From positions 1 through 34,269 of the forward strand of contig JAHEEG010000026.1 in NCBI GenBank assembly GCA_024640825.1: a stretch of 34,269 nt of DNA, given 5' to 3'. This stretch comes from Gammaproteobacteria bacterium (GTDB taxonomy: Bacteria > Pseudomonadota > Gammaproteobacteria > Pseudomonadales > Azotimanducaceae). Below are positions 18,334 to 27,518 of this stretch, in pieces. Each line of letters opens with the position of its first letter. Position 1 is the first letter of the stretch. A program made the translations under genes and the position numbers. The notes under the pieces were generated by a model. That model was not told the origin of the DNA. It made no database searches and saw nothing but the letters and a program-made list of their open reading frames with translations.

Positions 18334-19500
18334 ATGTGGTTGCGGAACTTCCGTGTGATTTGTGCTGGTCTGCTTCTCAGCACTGGCAGTCTGCCGGCGC
18401 GTTCGGCTGCGCCCATCCTGCCACCGCCCCCGGCGGTAGCGGCAAGTTCTTACCTGTTGATTGATGCAGATACCCAGGCGGTCTTGGTTGAGCACAATAT
18501 TCACGAAACGCTGCCTCCTGCCAGCCTTACCAAGATCATGACCGCATTCATCGCGTCGGTTGAGCTGCATGATGGGCGCATCAGCATGCAGGATCAGGTG
18601 CCAATCAGCGTCAAAGCCTGGCGTACGCCGGGCTCGCGAATGTTCGTGCGAGAGGGAACGACTGTTCCTCTGGACGATCTCCTGCACGGCATCATTATCC
18701 AAAGCGGCAATGACGCCAGCGTTGCGGTGGCAGAGCACATCGCCGGCAGCGAGTCAGCCTTTGCCGACATGATGAACCAGCAGGCGGTACAGCTGGGAAT
18801 GACCATGACCCAGTACCAGAACGCCACGGGTCTCCCCGCTCAGGACCACTACACCACCGCCTGGGATCTGGCGCTGCTCACTCGGGCGCTTATTCAGCGG
18901 TTCCCCGAACACTACGCCATCTATTCGGACCGATCTTTTACCTTCAACGACATCGAGCAGCCCAACCGAAACCGTCTGCTGTGGCGTGACCGGACGGTGG
19001 ACGGCGTCAAGACGGGACACACGGAAGAGGCCGGATACTGTCTGGTAGCGTCCGCGCTGCGCGAGAACATGCGCCTCATCTCCGTCGTCATGGGCACGGA
19101 AAGTGAAGAGGCCCGGATGCGGGAGAGTCAGAAGCTGCTGTCCTACGGATTCCGCTATTACGAAACGCAGAAGCTCTATGACGCCCAGGTTCCGCTGAGA
19201 ACGGTGGAAATCTGGTATGGTGAGGACGAAAGCGTCGAACTGGGCCTGACGGAAGAAGTTTTTATCACGATACCCCGTGGGGCCTACGAGGACGTCAAGG
19301 CGGACCTGACGATCGCGCGGGTGATCGAAGCACCGATCCAGTCAGGGGAAGAGCTGGGCGAACTGCGTCTGGTTCTGGATGACGAAACTATCTATCGGGC
19401 GCCGCTTGTGGCTCTGGCAGCGGTGCAGGAGGCGGACATCGTTACGCGCCTTGGCCACGCCATTTATCTGTTTTTCAGCAGCCTCCTGTCCGGTGACTGA
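18334..19500 (+). CDS. dacA: D-alanyl-D-alanine carboxypeptidase (PBP5/6 type)
   Basis: A 388-residue serine carboxypeptidase that trims the terminal D-Ala from peptidoglycan pentapeptides in the periplasm. The ATG at 18334 gives a normal signal peptide (MWLRNFRVICAGLLLSTGSL) and has AGGA eight bases upstream. The active-site motifs are Ser64-x-x-Lys67 (SLTK), SGN at 124-126 and KTG at 226-228. The C-terminal beta domain and an amphipathic end ([15 protein letters not shown]) should anchor it at the inner membrane. The frame is open back to 18229, giving an odd lysine-rich extension with no ribosome site that I consider untranslated leader. Confidence 0.94.
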   Translation: MWLRNFRVICAGLLLSTGSLPARSAAPILPPPPAVAASSYLLIDADTQAVLVEHNIHETLPPASLTKIMTAFIASVELHDGRISMQDQVPISVKAWRTPGSRMFVREGTTVPLDDLLHGIIIQSGNDASVAVAEHIAGSESAFADMMNQQAVQLGMTMTQYQNATGLPAQDHYTTAWDLALLTRALIQRFPEHYAIYSDRSFTFNDIEQPNRNRLLWRDRTVDGVKTGHTEEAGYCLVASALRENMRLISVVMGTESEEARMRESQKLLSYGFRYYETQKLYDAQVPLRTVEIWYGEDESVELGLTEEVFITIPRGAYEDVKADLTIARVIEAPIQSGEELGELRLVLDDETIYRAPLVALAAVQEADIVTRLGHAIYLFFSSLLSGD

Positions 19501-19756
19501 CAGTATACGAATCGAGTTTCCCTGTCCGTACCCGCTGCGGGTGATTGGCGAAAAGGACGAGCAGTTCCGCGGCGCCGTTTTAGGCATCGTCCGGCTCCAC
19601 GCCCCTGATCTCGACGAGGCAACGGTGTCTGTACGCGACAGTCGCGACGGCAACTACTGCTCAGTTCGCTTCACCATAGTTGCCACCGGCGAACCGCAGC
19701 TGCGCAGTCTCCACGAAGCGTTGATGGCGGACTCCAGGGTGCGGATGGTGCTCTGA
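19493..19756 (+). CDS. ybeD: DUF493 family protein (YbeD)
   Basis: An 87-residue protein, exactly the length of E. coli YbeD, which lies in the same place between dacA and lipB. The opening [20 protein letters not shown] and the later [20 protein letters not shown] follow the family pattern. The fold in E. coli resembles an ACT-like regulatory domain, and its role is unclear. Translation starts at GTG 19493 within the dacA end (8-base overlap); a longer frame beginning inside dacA is an artefact. lipB follows one base after the stop. Confidence 0.9.
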   Translation: MTDSIRIEFPCPYPLRVIGEKDEQFRGAVLGIVRLHAPDLDEATVSVRDSRDGNYCSVRFTIVATGEPQLRSLHEALMADSRVRMVL

Positions 19757-19757
19757 G

Positions 19758-20411
19758 ATGAGCGCTGCAAACGAAGTGCTTGTGCGTGAGCTGGGGCTGA
19801 CTGACTATGCCCGGGTGTTTGCCAGCATGCAGACCTTTACCCGGGACCGTGACGTCGACACTGCGGACGAGATCTGGCTGACCGAACACGAGCCGGTTTA
19901 TACTCAGGGCCAGGCGGGTAAAGCTGAACACTTGCTCGCCCCCGGAGATATTCCGGTGATCCAGAGCGACCGCGGCGGCCAGGTGACCTATCACGGTCCC
20001 GGCCAGATCGTCGGCTACCTGATGTTCGACGTTCGACGTATGGGGATAAACGTTCGTGAGCTTGTTTCAGGTATAGAAAATGCCGTGGTTGCATTGCTGA
20101 CGAGCTACGGTATCCGCGGTGAGCCGCGCCCGGATGCCCCGGGCGTTTATGTCGACGGTGCCAAGATCGCCGCGCTCGGACTGAGAGTCCGTCGCGGCTG
20201 CTCGTATCACGGGCTCAGCCTCAACGTCGACATGGACCTCGAGCCGTTCAGCCGCATCAACCCGTGCGGCCTGCAGGGAATGGAGGTGACGCAGATGGTC
20301 GACCTGGTCGAAGGCGTCGGGTTGCGTGATGTGGAAGATCGGCTGCTAGACGCGCTGGCCGCCGCCTACCACTTCAAGTTCCGCAGGTTGGGCAAGACGG
20401 GTTGCTGCTGA
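19758..20411 (+). CDS. lipB: Octanoyl-[acyl-carrier-protein]-protein octanoyltransferase (LipB)
   Basis: A 217-residue transferase that moves octanoyl groups from acyl carrier protein to lipoyl domains, the first step of lipoate synthesis. Signatures are [40 protein letters not shown] and the catalytic Lys136 ([14 protein letters not shown]) with Cys170 in [14 protein letters not shown]. The length equals the family norm. lipA, usually next, is not here. Instead the gene's last 38 bases overlap tail-to-tail with the end of moeB on the other strand. Confidence 0.96.
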   Translation: MSAANEVLVRELGLTDYARVFASMQTFTRDRDVDTADEIWLTEHEPVYTQGQAGKAEHLLAPGDIPVIQSDRGGQVTYHGPGQIVGYLMFDVRRMGINVRELVSGIENAVVALLTSYGIRGEPRPDAPGVYVDGAKIAALGLRVRRGCSYHGLSLNVDMDLEPFSRINPCGLQGMEVTQMVDLVEGVGLRDVEDRLLDALAAAYHFKFRRLGKTGCC

Positions 20412-21117
20412 GGCGCAGCTTGCGCCAGTCCATGCGCTTGGCGTCGAAATACAGCACGTAGCCGGTCAGGGAATCCCCGACCCCGGTCAGCAGCTTGATC
20501 GCCTCCAGAGCCTGGCAGGTGCCGATAATCCCTACCAGCGGCGCAATCACGCCGTTTTCCGAGCAGCTAAGCGTCTCGTCGTCTCCCTCGGCGTACAGAC
20601 ATCGGTAGCAGGGCGAATCTTTCCGTCGGGGATCGAACACGGCAACCTGACCCTCCCAGCGAATAGCGGCGCCGGATACCAGCGGCGTTTTGGCGTGCCA
20701 GCAGGCGTCGCTGATGGCGTAGCGGGTGCTGAAGTTGTCCGTCGCGTCCAAGACCAGATCGCAGGCCGTTATCTCATCGCGCAGGCGGGTCGGCGATAGT
20801 CGCTCGGCTATGGTTTCCAGATGCACATCAGGGTTCAGTTCCTTCAGCGTCCGGCTGGCGGAAACCACTTTGAGCTCACCGACCGCGTCGCTGCGATGGA
20901 CGATCTGGCGCTGCAGGTTGGAAAGATCCACGGCGTCATAGTCTGCGATGACCAGCGTGCCCACCCCGGCGCTGGCCAGGTACATGGCCAGCGGCGAACC
21001 CAGCCCCCCCATGCCAACGATCAAGACCCTGGCAGCCAGCAGCTTTTCCTGGCCCGCCACGTCCACCTCCGGCAGCATAATCTGCCGGCTGTAGCGCAGC
21101 AGTTGCTCGTCGTTCAC
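20374..21117 (-). CDS. moeB: MoeB/ThiF/HesA family adenylyltransferase
   Basis: A 247-residue E1-like enzyme that adenylates the C-terminal Gly-Gly of a small sulfur carrier (MoaD in molybdopterin synthesis, ThiS in thiazole synthesis). It opens [20 protein letters not shown], has the nucleotide loop [30 protein letters not shown], and the structural zinc pairs CYRC and CPTC. The GTG start at 21117 overlaps the prmC stop (GTGA); the open frame further upstream is prmC in another frame. No moaD or thiS lies nearby, so which carrier it serves cannot be decided here; it has no rhodanese domain. Confidence 0.9.
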   Translation of the reverse strand: MNDEQLLRYSRQIMLPEVDVAGQEKLLAARVLIVGMGGLGSPLAMYLASAGVGTLVIADYDAVDLSNLQRQIVHRSDAVGELKVVSASRTLKELNPDVHLETIAERLSPTRLRDEITACDLVLDATDNFSTRYAISDACWHAKTPLVSGAAIRWEGQVAVFDPRRKDSPCYRCLYAEGDDETLSCSENGVIAPLVGIIGTCQALEAIKLLTGVGDSLTGYVLYFDAKRMDWRKLRLSSNPSCPTCGT

Positions 21118-21929
21118 GTGCGGCGACCTATGCTGACCCGATCGCACCCGGCCAGATCTGTCAACGTCTCTATCCCGGTCAGTCCCGTCTGCTGCATGAG
21201 GCGGCGCACCTGGTTGGCCTGGTTGTAACCGTGTTCCAGCATCAGCCAGCCGCCGGGACTCAGGCGCCGGAAAGCGTCGGGAACAATGTGCCGAATGGCA
21301 TCGAGGCCGTCGGGCCCTGCGGTAAGCGCTGCCTGTGGTTCGTAGCTCAGCGCCGCCAGGTGCGGGTCCGACTCGGCGATGTAGGGCGGATTGCTGAGAA
21401 TCAGTTCGTAAGGCCCGGGAAGCTCGTCGAACCAGTTGCTGGACATCCAGGTCACCTGCGCGCCGAGGGTACGGCCATTGCCAGCGGCCACCGCCAGCGC
21501 CGTGCTTGAGTTGTCGCTGCCGGTTACCAGACCGACACGGAGCCCGGCGCTGGCGACTGCGCTGGCGACTGCGATGGCAATGGCGCCGCTGCCGGTACCC
21601 AGATCGAGCACGCGATCGCCCGGCCGGATCCGGCCCAGCGCTGACTCGACGAGCAGCTCCGTTTCCGGCCTTGGAATCAGCACCGCGTTGCAGACGTTGA
21701 GGGTCAGGCCCCAGAATTCCTTGCGCCGCAGCAGGTAGGCCAGAGGTTCGCCGTCGCGCAGCCGTCCGGCCCACGCGTCCAGCTTCCGGCGGGGCGCAGC
21801 GGGCAAAGGGGTTTCCGGGCGCGCCAATACCTGCGCCCGGGTCATGCCCATCGCTTCGCAGATCAACAGCTCACGATCGAGCCGCTGCAGATCCTGATGC
21901 TGGCTCAGCCAGCTTTCCAGGCAGGTCAC
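21114..21929 (-). CDS. prmC: Peptide chain release factor N5-glutamine methyltransferase (PrmC/HemK)
   Basis: A 271-residue SAM-dependent enzyme that methylates the GGQ glutamine of RF1 and RF2. The N-terminal helical domain is followed by [11 protein letters not shown] (85-95), the SAM loop [14 protein letters not shown] (107-120) and the catalytic NPPY at 180-183 ([15 protein letters not shown]). The gene overlaps prfA, its substrate gene, by four bases (ATGA). A 12-bp in-frame tandem duplication (21547-21570) gives VASAVASA directly after the SAM loop, a small local oddity. Confidence 0.96.
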   Translation of the reverse strand: MTCLESWLSQHQDLQRLDRELLICEAMGMTRAQVLARPETPLPAAPRRKLDAWAGRLRDGEPLAYLLRRKEFWGLTLNVCNAVLIPRPETELLVESALGRIRPGDRVLDLGTGSGAIAIAVASAVASAGLRVGLVTGSDNSSTALAVAAGNGRTLGAQVTWMSSNWFDELPGPYELILSNPPYIAESDPHLAALSYEPQAALTAGPDGLDAIRHIVPDAFRRLSPGGWLMLEHGYNQANQVRRLMQQTGLTGIETLTDLAGCDRVSIGRRT

Positions 21930-23020
21930 GGCTCGTCACCCAGACTGCGCAGCGCTTCGGCCTGATTTTCCTGAACCAGCGGTTGAATCACGCTGTCGAG
22001 ATGGCCCTCCATGACCTCGTCGAGTTTGTACAGGGTCAGGTTGATGCGATGATCGGTGACCCGGCCCTGCGGAAAGTTGTAGGTTCGGATGCGCTCGGAC
22101 CGATCTCCCGAGCCTACCTGGATGCGTCTCGATTCCGCCTGCTCGGATTCCTGCGCCGATCGGGCGCTGTCCAGCAGCTTGGCCTGTAGCAGGGACATGG
22201 CCCGGGCCCGATTCTTGTGTTGGGAACGTTCATCCTGGCATTCGACGACAATGCCGGTAGGCAGGTGGGTGATGCGGACTGCCGAATCTGTCTTGTTCAC
22301 GTGCTGGCCCCCGGCCCCCGACGCGCGGTAGGTATCGATGCGCAGGTCGTTCTTGTTGATCGCTACATCGTCGATGTCGGCCACCTCCGGCAGCACGGCT
22401 ACGGTACAGGCGGAGGTATGAATGCGACCCTGTGATTCGGTTTCGGGGACGCGCTGCACCCGATGCGCCCCGGACTCGAATTTCAGCTGGCTGTAGACTT
22501 CCTTGCCCTCGATGCGGGTGATGATCTCCTTGAATCCGCCGTGCTCGCCAGCGCGCTCGCTCAGAATTTCCATGCGCCAGCCTTGGGACTCTGCGTACTT
22601 GCCATACATGCGGAACAGATCGCCGGCAAAGATGGCCGCTTCGTCTCCGCCGGTGCCCGCGCGGATTTCCAGAAAGACGTTGCTGGCATCGTTGGGGTCT
22701 TTGGGCAGCAGCAGCGCTTTCAGCTGCTGCTCTTCTTCGCTCAGAGCATCCTGTAACCGTTCGGAGTCTTCCCTGGCCAGCTCGCGCATCTCGGGGTCTT
22801 CGTCTTCTGCGAGCTCTTCCGTCTCCGCGAGCTCGCTGGTCATCCTCCGGAACGAATCGAAACTCGCAATGACCGGTTCCAGCTCCGAGAATTCCCGGGA
22901 CAAAGCGGTGAACCGGTCGCGATCCGCCATGATCTCGGGATCGGACAGCAGAGCGCCCACCTCCTCAAATCGGTCGGAAAGATCGGACAGCTTGGCCATC
23001 ATTGATGAAGAAAGCGGCAT
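21926..23020 (-). CDS. prfA: Peptide chain release factor 1 (RF1)
   Basis: A 364-residue release factor recognising UAA and UAG. The anticodon-like tripeptide is PET at 192-194 ([15 protein letters not shown]), where E. coli has PAT, still the RF1 PxT pattern. The peptidyl hydrolysis motif GGQ is at 237-239 ([14 protein letters not shown]). The start is taken as ATG 23020; a TTG three codons earlier is possible, and neither has a strong ribosome site. The gene lies 14 bases after hemA and overlaps prmC. RF1 presence means TAG is a true stop in this genome. Confidence 0.96.
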   Translation of the reverse strand: MPLSSSMMAKLSDLSDRFEEVGALLSDPEIMADRDRFTALSREFSELEPVIASFDSFRRMTSELAETEELAEDEDPEMRELAREDSERLQDALSEEEQQLKALLLPKDPNDASNVFLEIRAGTGGDEAAIFAGDLFRMYGKYAESQGWRMEILSERAGEHGGFKEIITRIEGKEVYSQLKFESGAHRVQRVPETESQGRIHTSACTVAVLPEVADIDDVAINKNDLRIDTYRASGAGGQHVNKTDSAVRITHLPTGIVVECQDERSQHKNRARAMSLLQAKLLDSARSAQESEQAESRRIQVGSGDRSERIRTYNFPQGRVTDHRINLTLYKLDEVMEGHLDSVIQPLVQENQAEALRSLGDEP

Positions 23021-23034
23021 GGTCTGCAAATGTG

Positions 23035-24288
23035 TCAGTCGAGCTGGTACAGCGTTTTCAGATATTCCAGGAGGTCGTTTCGTCCGTCGGCACTGGCAGT
23101 GCGAATAGCTACCGTCGGCGGATGAATGAGTTTGTTGGTCAGAGCCCGGGCCAGGCTGCCGATCACTTTTTCCGCGTCGGCGCCGGAATGCAGGTCTCGC
23201 AGAGCTTTTTCCAGCTCAGCCGATTGAATAGATTCGGCGCGGGTCCGGAAATTTCGCAAAAGTCCCTGGCCGTGGTGGGCGCGGCGCTCGCGGATGTAGT
23301 GTGCGGCGCCGTCCTCAACCACCTGCTCCGCTTCCTTGGCTGCGCTATGACGCTGGCGGACGTTTTCTTCGATGATGTCCGTCAGATCGTCGATGGTGTA
23401 TAGGAAGACGTCGTGCAGCTCGGCAATTTCGGGTTCCACGTCTCTGGGAACGGCGATGTCGACAATGAAGATCGGTTTACGGCGGCGCTGCCGGATTGCG
23501 GCCTCTACTGCGCCTTTCCCGATGATGGGCAGGGTGCTGCCGGTAGAGGCGATAACGATGTCGTAGTTGTGCAACTCGTGGGCGACGTCAGTAAGCTGCA
23601 TGGCGACGCCGTTGTACCTGGCGGCAAGCTTTTCAGCGTTGGCCAGGGTTCGATTGGCGATGCCCAGACCGCCGATGCCCATCTCGGTCAGATGTTCGGC
23701 TACCCGTTGAATGGTATCCCCCGCACCCAGCAGCAGCGCGCGGTTGTTCCGCAGATCGGTGAATATCTGCTGGGCCATCACCACCGCGGCGTAGGCCACA
23801 GAAACCGGGTTACGACCGATATCGGTGTCGGTCCGCACCCGTTTCGCCGCCGAAAGGCCGACTTGCGACAGCAGGTTGAGCTCCGGACCCAGAGTGCCTG
23901 CACGCCGAGCCAGCTCGTACGCGGTTTTAACCTGGCCGAGGATCTGTGGTTCGCCCAGGATTTGGGAGTCCAGCCCCGACGCGACTCGTATCAGGTGCCG
24001 GGCCGCATCCGCATCCCAGTAGGTATAGGCCATGCTCGCCAACTCGTTCTCCCCGACGGGTCTATACCGGCTGAACCAGGCGGGTATGAGAGTTTCTTCG
24101 GCGGGATCGAGGGATGCGTAAAGCTCCGTGCGGTTGCAGGTTGAGACGATGACCGCCTCTGATAATGAGGGCACGGCTTCGGTCAACGCATGCAGCGCAG
24201 GCGCGACACCTTCTTCGGATACCGAAATCCTTTCACGCACGGTCACAGGGGCCGTGCGATAGTTCACGCCGTATGCCAAGATCGCCAT
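23035..24288 (-). CDS. hemA: Glutamyl-tRNA reductase (HemA)
   Basis: A 417-residue NADPH-dependent enzyme that converts glutamyl-tRNA(Glu) to glutamate-1-semialdehyde, the first committed step of C5 tetrapyrrole synthesis. The catalytic Cys51 lies in [31 protein letters not shown] and the NADPH loop [16 protein letters not shown] (186-200) are intact, and the C-terminal dimerisation domain is complete. It is the first gene of the - strand operon hemA-prfA-prmC-moeB and is divergent from lolB, the arrangement known in E. coli and Pseudomonas. Confidence 0.97.
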   Translation of the reverse strand: MAILAYGVNYRTAPVTVRERISVSEEGVAPALHALTEAVPSLSEAVIVSTCNRTELYASLDPAEETLIPAWFSRYRPVGENELASMAYTYWDADAARHLIRVASGLDSQILGEPQILGQVKTAYELARRAGTLGPELNLLSQVGLSAAKRVRTDTDIGRNPVSVAYAAVVMAQQIFTDLRNNRALLLGAGDTIQRVAEHLTEMGIGGLGIANRTLANAEKLAARYNGVAMQLTDVAHELHNYDIVIASTGSTLPIIGKGAVEAAIRQRRRKPIFIVDIAVPRDVEPEIAELHDVFLYTIDDLTDIIEENVRQRHSAAKEAEQVVEDGAAHYIRERRAHHGQGLLRNFRTRAESIQSAELEKALRDLHSGADAEKVIGSLARALTNKLIHPPTVAIRTASADGRNDLLEYLKTLYQLD

Positions 24289-24334
24289 AGAAGTGAGATG
24301 ACCGGCCGGTGGTCTCGAGTTCGAATCAGCCGCC

Positions 24335-24343
24335 TACTATAAC
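24335..24343. promoter_or_regulatory. Possible overlapping -10 elements for hemA and lolB
   Basis: The 69-base gap between divergent hemA and lolB contains TACTATAAC. On + it offers TACTAT or TATAAC as -10 for lolB; on - it reads TATAGT as -10 for hemA. No good -35 was found for either at 16-18 bases. The + element would give a very short lolB leader. The assignment is tentative. Confidence 0.3.
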
Positions 24344-24357
24344 AGAGTCGAAGCTTT

Positions 24358-24939
24358 GTGAACCCTCCCAGGTACGAGTCTAAGTCCTTATATTTGGTGG
24401 CTTTTTTGGTTCATCTGGTTGTGGGATGTGCGTCACAAGAGAGACCTGCGGTTGCGCCGGGGGGCTTCGAGCTGCGCGGCAAGCTCGGGGTTACCGAGCC
24501 GCAGGAGAGCTTCTCAGCGCGATTTCTGTGGCGCCAGCAGGGTTCCGACTTCAGCATCGATCTCTGGGGGCCATTCGGTCAGGGCCGAGTTCGGCTTATG
24601 GGGAACGCGCGCGAGATGACCCTTCTCGACGGCGATGGATCGGTGATCACCCGAGGTGAGCACGAGGCGGTCATGCGCAGCAATCTGGGCTGGAGCCTGC
24701 CCCTTGGCGTGCTGCCGGACTGGGTGCAGGGGCGCCCCGCATCTGACTTGCCGGTGCAGCTGCAGACGCATGACGACACAGGGCGACTCACCGCCTTCAG
24801 GCAGCTCGACTGGCAGGTCGAGCTGGACCGGTTTCGGGAAGCCGGCGACCAGCGCCCGGCGAGGCTGCTGCCTTACCGGGTGACTGCTCAGCGAGGCGCT
24901 TACCGGGTGCGCCTGGCGATATCGGAGTGGCGAATTTAA
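24358..24939 (+). CDS. lolB: Outer-membrane lipoprotein receptor LolB
   Basis: A 193-residue lipoprotein that accepts lipoproteins from LolA and inserts them in the inner leaflet of the outer membrane. A signal peptide ends at lipobox VVGC (Cys24). The mature part has the family features FELRGKLGVTEPQESFSARF, DFSIDLWGPFGQGRVRLMGN and W..PLGVLPDWVQGRP. The start is GTG 24358; a TTG or GTG further in is possible but would remove the positively charged N-region. It is divergent from hemA. The usual next gene, ispE, is absent. Confidence 0.9.
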   Translation: MNPPRYESKSLYLVAFLVHLVVGCASQERPAVAPGGFELRGKLGVTEPQESFSARFLWRQQGSDFSIDLWGPFGQGRVRLMGNAREMTLLDGDGSVITRGEHEAVMRSNLGWSLPLGVLPDWVQGRPASDLPVQLQTHDDTGRLTAFRQLDWQVELDRFREAGDQRPARLLPYRVTAQRGAYRVRLAISEWRI

Positions 24940-24965
24940 GCCGTTGATTTATTGAGCAAATCGGT

Positions 24966-24994
24966 TTGACAGGCGCTGGCCGGGTGCGCACAAT
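24966..24994 (+). promoter_or_regulatory. Sigma70-type promoter for tRNA-Gln
   Basis: A perfect TTGACA (24966-24971), a 17-base spacer and CACAAT (24989-24994) lie just after lolB. A GC-rich discriminator (ACCGCCCCTC) follows, as in stringently controlled stable-RNA promoters. The tRNA begins 67 bases after the -10. The same promoter may also serve prs. Confidence 0.7.
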
Positions 24995-25060
24995 ACCGCC
25001 CCTCGCGCGCCAGGGTGGGTCCGCACACCAGACGAAACATTGCTTTTTCAGTCTAGTTTT

Positions 25061-25135
25061 TGGGGTGTCGCCAAGTGGTAAGGCACCGGGTTTTGATCCC
25101 GGCATTCGCAGGTTCGAATCCTGCCACCCCAGCCA
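25061..25135 (+). tRNA. tRNA-Gln (anticodon TTG)
   Basis: A 75-base tRNA with encoded CCA. The acceptor TGGGGTG pairs with CACCCCA, the anticodon stem is CCGGG/CCCGG around loop TTTTGAT giving anticodon TTG, and the T arm is CAGG-TTCGAAT-CCTG. The location between lolB and prs is the place of tRNA-Gln in Pseudomonas-type genomes, there after ispE. Confidence 0.97.
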
Positions 25136-25212
25136 TTTCAATAAGTTGCAGGTAGTCGGACGCAGGGTGGCGATGCGCGCTGGCTCATGAACGGCCGTTA
25201 GGGGAAGGCAAC

Positions 25213-26157
25213 GTGTCAAATCTCATGATCTTTGCAGGCAGTTCCACGAAGCTGCTCTCTGATCGCATCGCGAGCGAAATGCGCATGGAGTTGGGGAAGG
25301 CTCAAGTTGGTCGCTTTAGCGACGGCGAGATTCAGGTCGAGATAGACGAGAACGTTCGAGGGCAGGACGTATTCCTCCTGCAGTCCACATGCGCGCCCAC
25401 CAACGACAACCTGATGGAGTTGATGATCATGGCTGACGCCATGCGTCGGTCTTCGGCTCAGCGGGTGACGGCCGTAATTCCGTATTTCGGGTATGCCAGG
25501 CAGGATCGTCGTCCGCGTTCAGCCCGTGTCGCCATCAGTGCCAAGGTCGTTGCCGATATGCTCGATGCGGTTGGTATCAACCGGCTGCTCACCGTCGATC
25601 TTCATGCCGATCAGATCCAGGGCTTCTTCAACATGCCGGTAGACAACGTCTATGGGTCGCCGGTTCTGGTCGATCACATGCTCACCCGCGACTACCAGGA
25701 TCCGATCATCGTCTCACCGGATATCGGCGGCGTGGTGAGGGCGCGGGCGATCGCCAAACAGGCCCGTGATCTTGATCTCGCCATCATCGACAAGCGACGT
25801 CCCCAGGCCAATGAAAGCCAGGTTATGAATGTCATCGGCGACGTAGCGGGGCGCACCTGCATCATGGTCGACGACATCGTGGACACCGCCGGGACCCTGT
25901 GCACGGCGGCCGAGGCGCTCAAGGAACAGGGCGCTGTGAAAGTGGTCGCGTACATTACGCATCCGGTGCTATCCGGCAAGGCCATCGAGAAAATTTCCGC
26001 TTCCCAGCTCGACGAGATGGTCGTTACCGACACCATTCCGCTCAGCCAGGAAGCCATCAGCTGTGGACGCATCACCCAGCTGAGCTTGAATCGTTTGCTC
26101 GCCGAAGCCATTCGACGGGTAAGCAACGAAGAGTCCATCAGCGCGATGTTTCGCTGA
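25213..26157 (+). CDS. prs: Ribose-phosphate pyrophosphokinase (PRPP synthetase)
   Basis: A 314-residue enzyme making PRPP from ribose-5-phosphate and ATP, for purine, pyrimidine, NAD, His and Trp synthesis. Typical stretches are [40 protein letters not shown] (flexible loop), [12 protein letters not shown] and the PRPP-binding loop [13 protein letters not shown]. The length matches E. coli (315). It starts at GTG 25213 after AGGGGAAGG, a strong ribosome site. rplY follows after 78 bases. Confidence 0.97.
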   Translation: MSNLMIFAGSSTKLLSDRIASEMRMELGKAQVGRFSDGEIQVEIDENVRGQDVFLLQSTCAPTNDNLMELMIMADAMRRSSAQRVTAVIPYFGYARQDRRPRSARVAISAKVVADMLDAVGINRLLTVDLHADQIQGFFNMPVDNVYGSPVLVDHMLTRDYQDPIIVSPDIGGVVRARAIAKQARDLDLAIIDKRRPQANESQVMNVIGDVAGRTCIMVDDIVDTAGTLCTAAEALKEQGAVKVVAYITHPVLSGKAIEKISASQLDEMVVTDTIPLSQEAISCGRITQLSLNRLLAEAIRRVSNEESISAMFR

Positions 26158-26235
26158 AGATGGACAAACGGCTGCCGGGCTTGGTCGCGATCCGTCGGCT
26201 TCCAGCAACAGTTATCACACTATCAGGAGACAAAA

Positions 26236-26904
26236 ATGTCGCAGCAGATTGAAATCACTGCCGAGCTGCGCCAGGACGTGGGGAAAGGTGCGAGCCGCCG
26301 CCTGCGTCGCACGAGCGAAAAAGTGCCTGGCATCATCTACGGCGCGGGAAAAGATCCCCAGTCTCTCACGCTGAACGGGTTTCAGCTGAGCAAGGCTATG
26401 CAGCAGGAGTCGTTCTTCTCGCAGATACTGAATGTGAGCGTAGAAGGTGATTCCCAGCAGGCCATTGTCAGAGACCTTCAGCGGCACCCGGCCAGCGAGA
26501 AGGTGTTGCACATTGACTTTCTGAGAGTCCGGGCGGACCAGCTTATCGACGTGAATGTCCCCATACATTTCATCAACGAAGAACAGTGCAAGGGTGTGCG
26601 TCTGGAAGGCGGCGTCGTCTCTCACAACCTCACCGATATCGAGATCAGCTGTCTGCCTGCGGATCTTCCTGAATTTATCGAGGTGGACATTGCGGAGCTT
26701 GGCGTTGGCGAAGCCATTCACCTGTCCGACCTGGTCGTGCCCAGCGGTGTGACCATCGTTCAGCTGGCTCTGGGAGAAGACCACGACATCACCGTCGTGA
26801 CTGTGAATGAACCTCGCGTCAGCGCAGCGGATGAGGAGGCCGAAGGCGAGGAGCAGGCCCCCGAGCAGCCTGAAGCAGACCAGGAAGAGCCCGGCGAAGA
26901 CTGA
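26236..26904 (+). CDS. rplY: 50S ribosomal protein L25, general stress (CTC) type
   Basis: A 222-residue bL25. The N-terminal ~95 residues form the 5S rRNA-binding L25 domain (GKGASRRLRRTSEKVPGIIY, then ILNVSVEGDSQQAIVRDLQR), and the TL5/CTC-type beta domain spans to about 190 (FINEEQCKGVRLEGGVVSH). A highly acidic Glu/Ala/Pro-rich tail of about 30 residues closes the protein. E. coli L25 has only the first domain. The order prs-rplY-pth-ychF is conserved in Gammaproteobacteria. An AGGAGA ribosome site precedes the ATG. Confidence 0.95.
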   Translation: MSQQIEITAELRQDVGKGASRRLRRTSEKVPGIIYGAGKDPQSLTLNGFQLSKAMQQESFFSQILNVSVEGDSQQAIVRDLQRHPASEKVLHIDFLRVRADQLIDVNVPIHFINEEQCKGVRLEGGVVSHNLTDIEISCLPADLPEFIEVDIAELGVGEAIHLSDLVVPSGVTIVQLALGEDHDITVVTVNEPRVSAADEEAEGEEQAPEQPEADQEEPGED

Positions 26905-26924
26905 GCCTAGGTCTACGGGGGCTG

Positions 26925-27518
26925 ATGATGACGGCCATCCGTCTGATCGCGGGCCTGGGAAATCCGGGACCGCGGTTTCGGCACACGCGGCACAACGTCG
27001 GCGCCGACCTGGTTGGCGCGCTGGCGGATCGTTTTAGCATAGCGCTGACCGAACAGAGTCGTTTTAAAGGGCTGCTGGGCCGCGGCGAAATATTCGGTCA
27101 TGATGTGCGCCTGCTCGTCCCGCTCACCTTCATGAACCTTTCCGGCGAAGCCGTGGGCGCCGTGGCGCGTTTCTATCGCATCGAACCCAAGGAGATTCTC
27201 GTTGCGTACGACGAGATGGCCTTCGAGGCTGGCGTTGTGCGCCTGAAGACGGGCGGTGGAGACAACGGTCACAACGGCATCCGCAGCATCATTGCCAGCC
27301 TGGGTAATGTCCGCGGTTTCCATCGGCTGCGCATTGGCGTTGGCCATCCCGGAGATAGAAATCAGGTCACCGCTTTTCTGACCTCGGTGCGTATGCCCGA
27401 AGACGAGCGGGCGCTGGTGGCTCGCGGCTGTGACCTGTCGGAGTCTGTGCTCCGGCTGCTGCTGGGCGGCGATCTGCAGAAAGCCATGACAGAGCTGCAT
27501 ACACCAGGAGAGGATTGA
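26925..27518 (+). CDS. pth: Peptidyl-tRNA hydrolase (Pth)
   Basis: A 197-residue esterase that recycles peptidyl-tRNA released prematurely from ribosomes. The signature LGNPGPRFRHTRHNVGADLV contains the catalytic His23, and FMNLSGEAVGAV, VAYDEMAFEAGVVRLKTGG and GHNGIRSIIASLG follow. The family segment GGGHGGHNG reads GGGDNGHNG here, keeping the second His. It starts at ATG 26925 or the adjacent ATG 26928. Its stop directly abuts the ychF start. Confidence 0.96.
   Translation: MMTAIRLIAGLGNPGPRFRHTRHNVGADLVGALADRFSIALTEQSRFKGLLGRGEIFGHDVRLLVPLTFMNLSGEAVGAVARFYRIEPKEILVAYDEMAFEAGVVRLKTGGGDNGHNGIRSIIASLGNVRGFHRLRIGVGHPGDRNQVTAFLTSVRMPEDERALVARGCDLSESVLRLLLGGDLQKAMTELHTPGED

Noticed and set aside
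21118-21774. N-terminal extension of moeB to 466 residues
   Set aside because: The extra region is prmC in another frame; MoeB homology begins at the GTG at 21117.
24797-25219. 140-residue - strand frame with WQDSNLRMPGSKPG
   Set aside because: This is the familiar spurious translation across the reverse of a tRNA gene, here tRNA-Gln.
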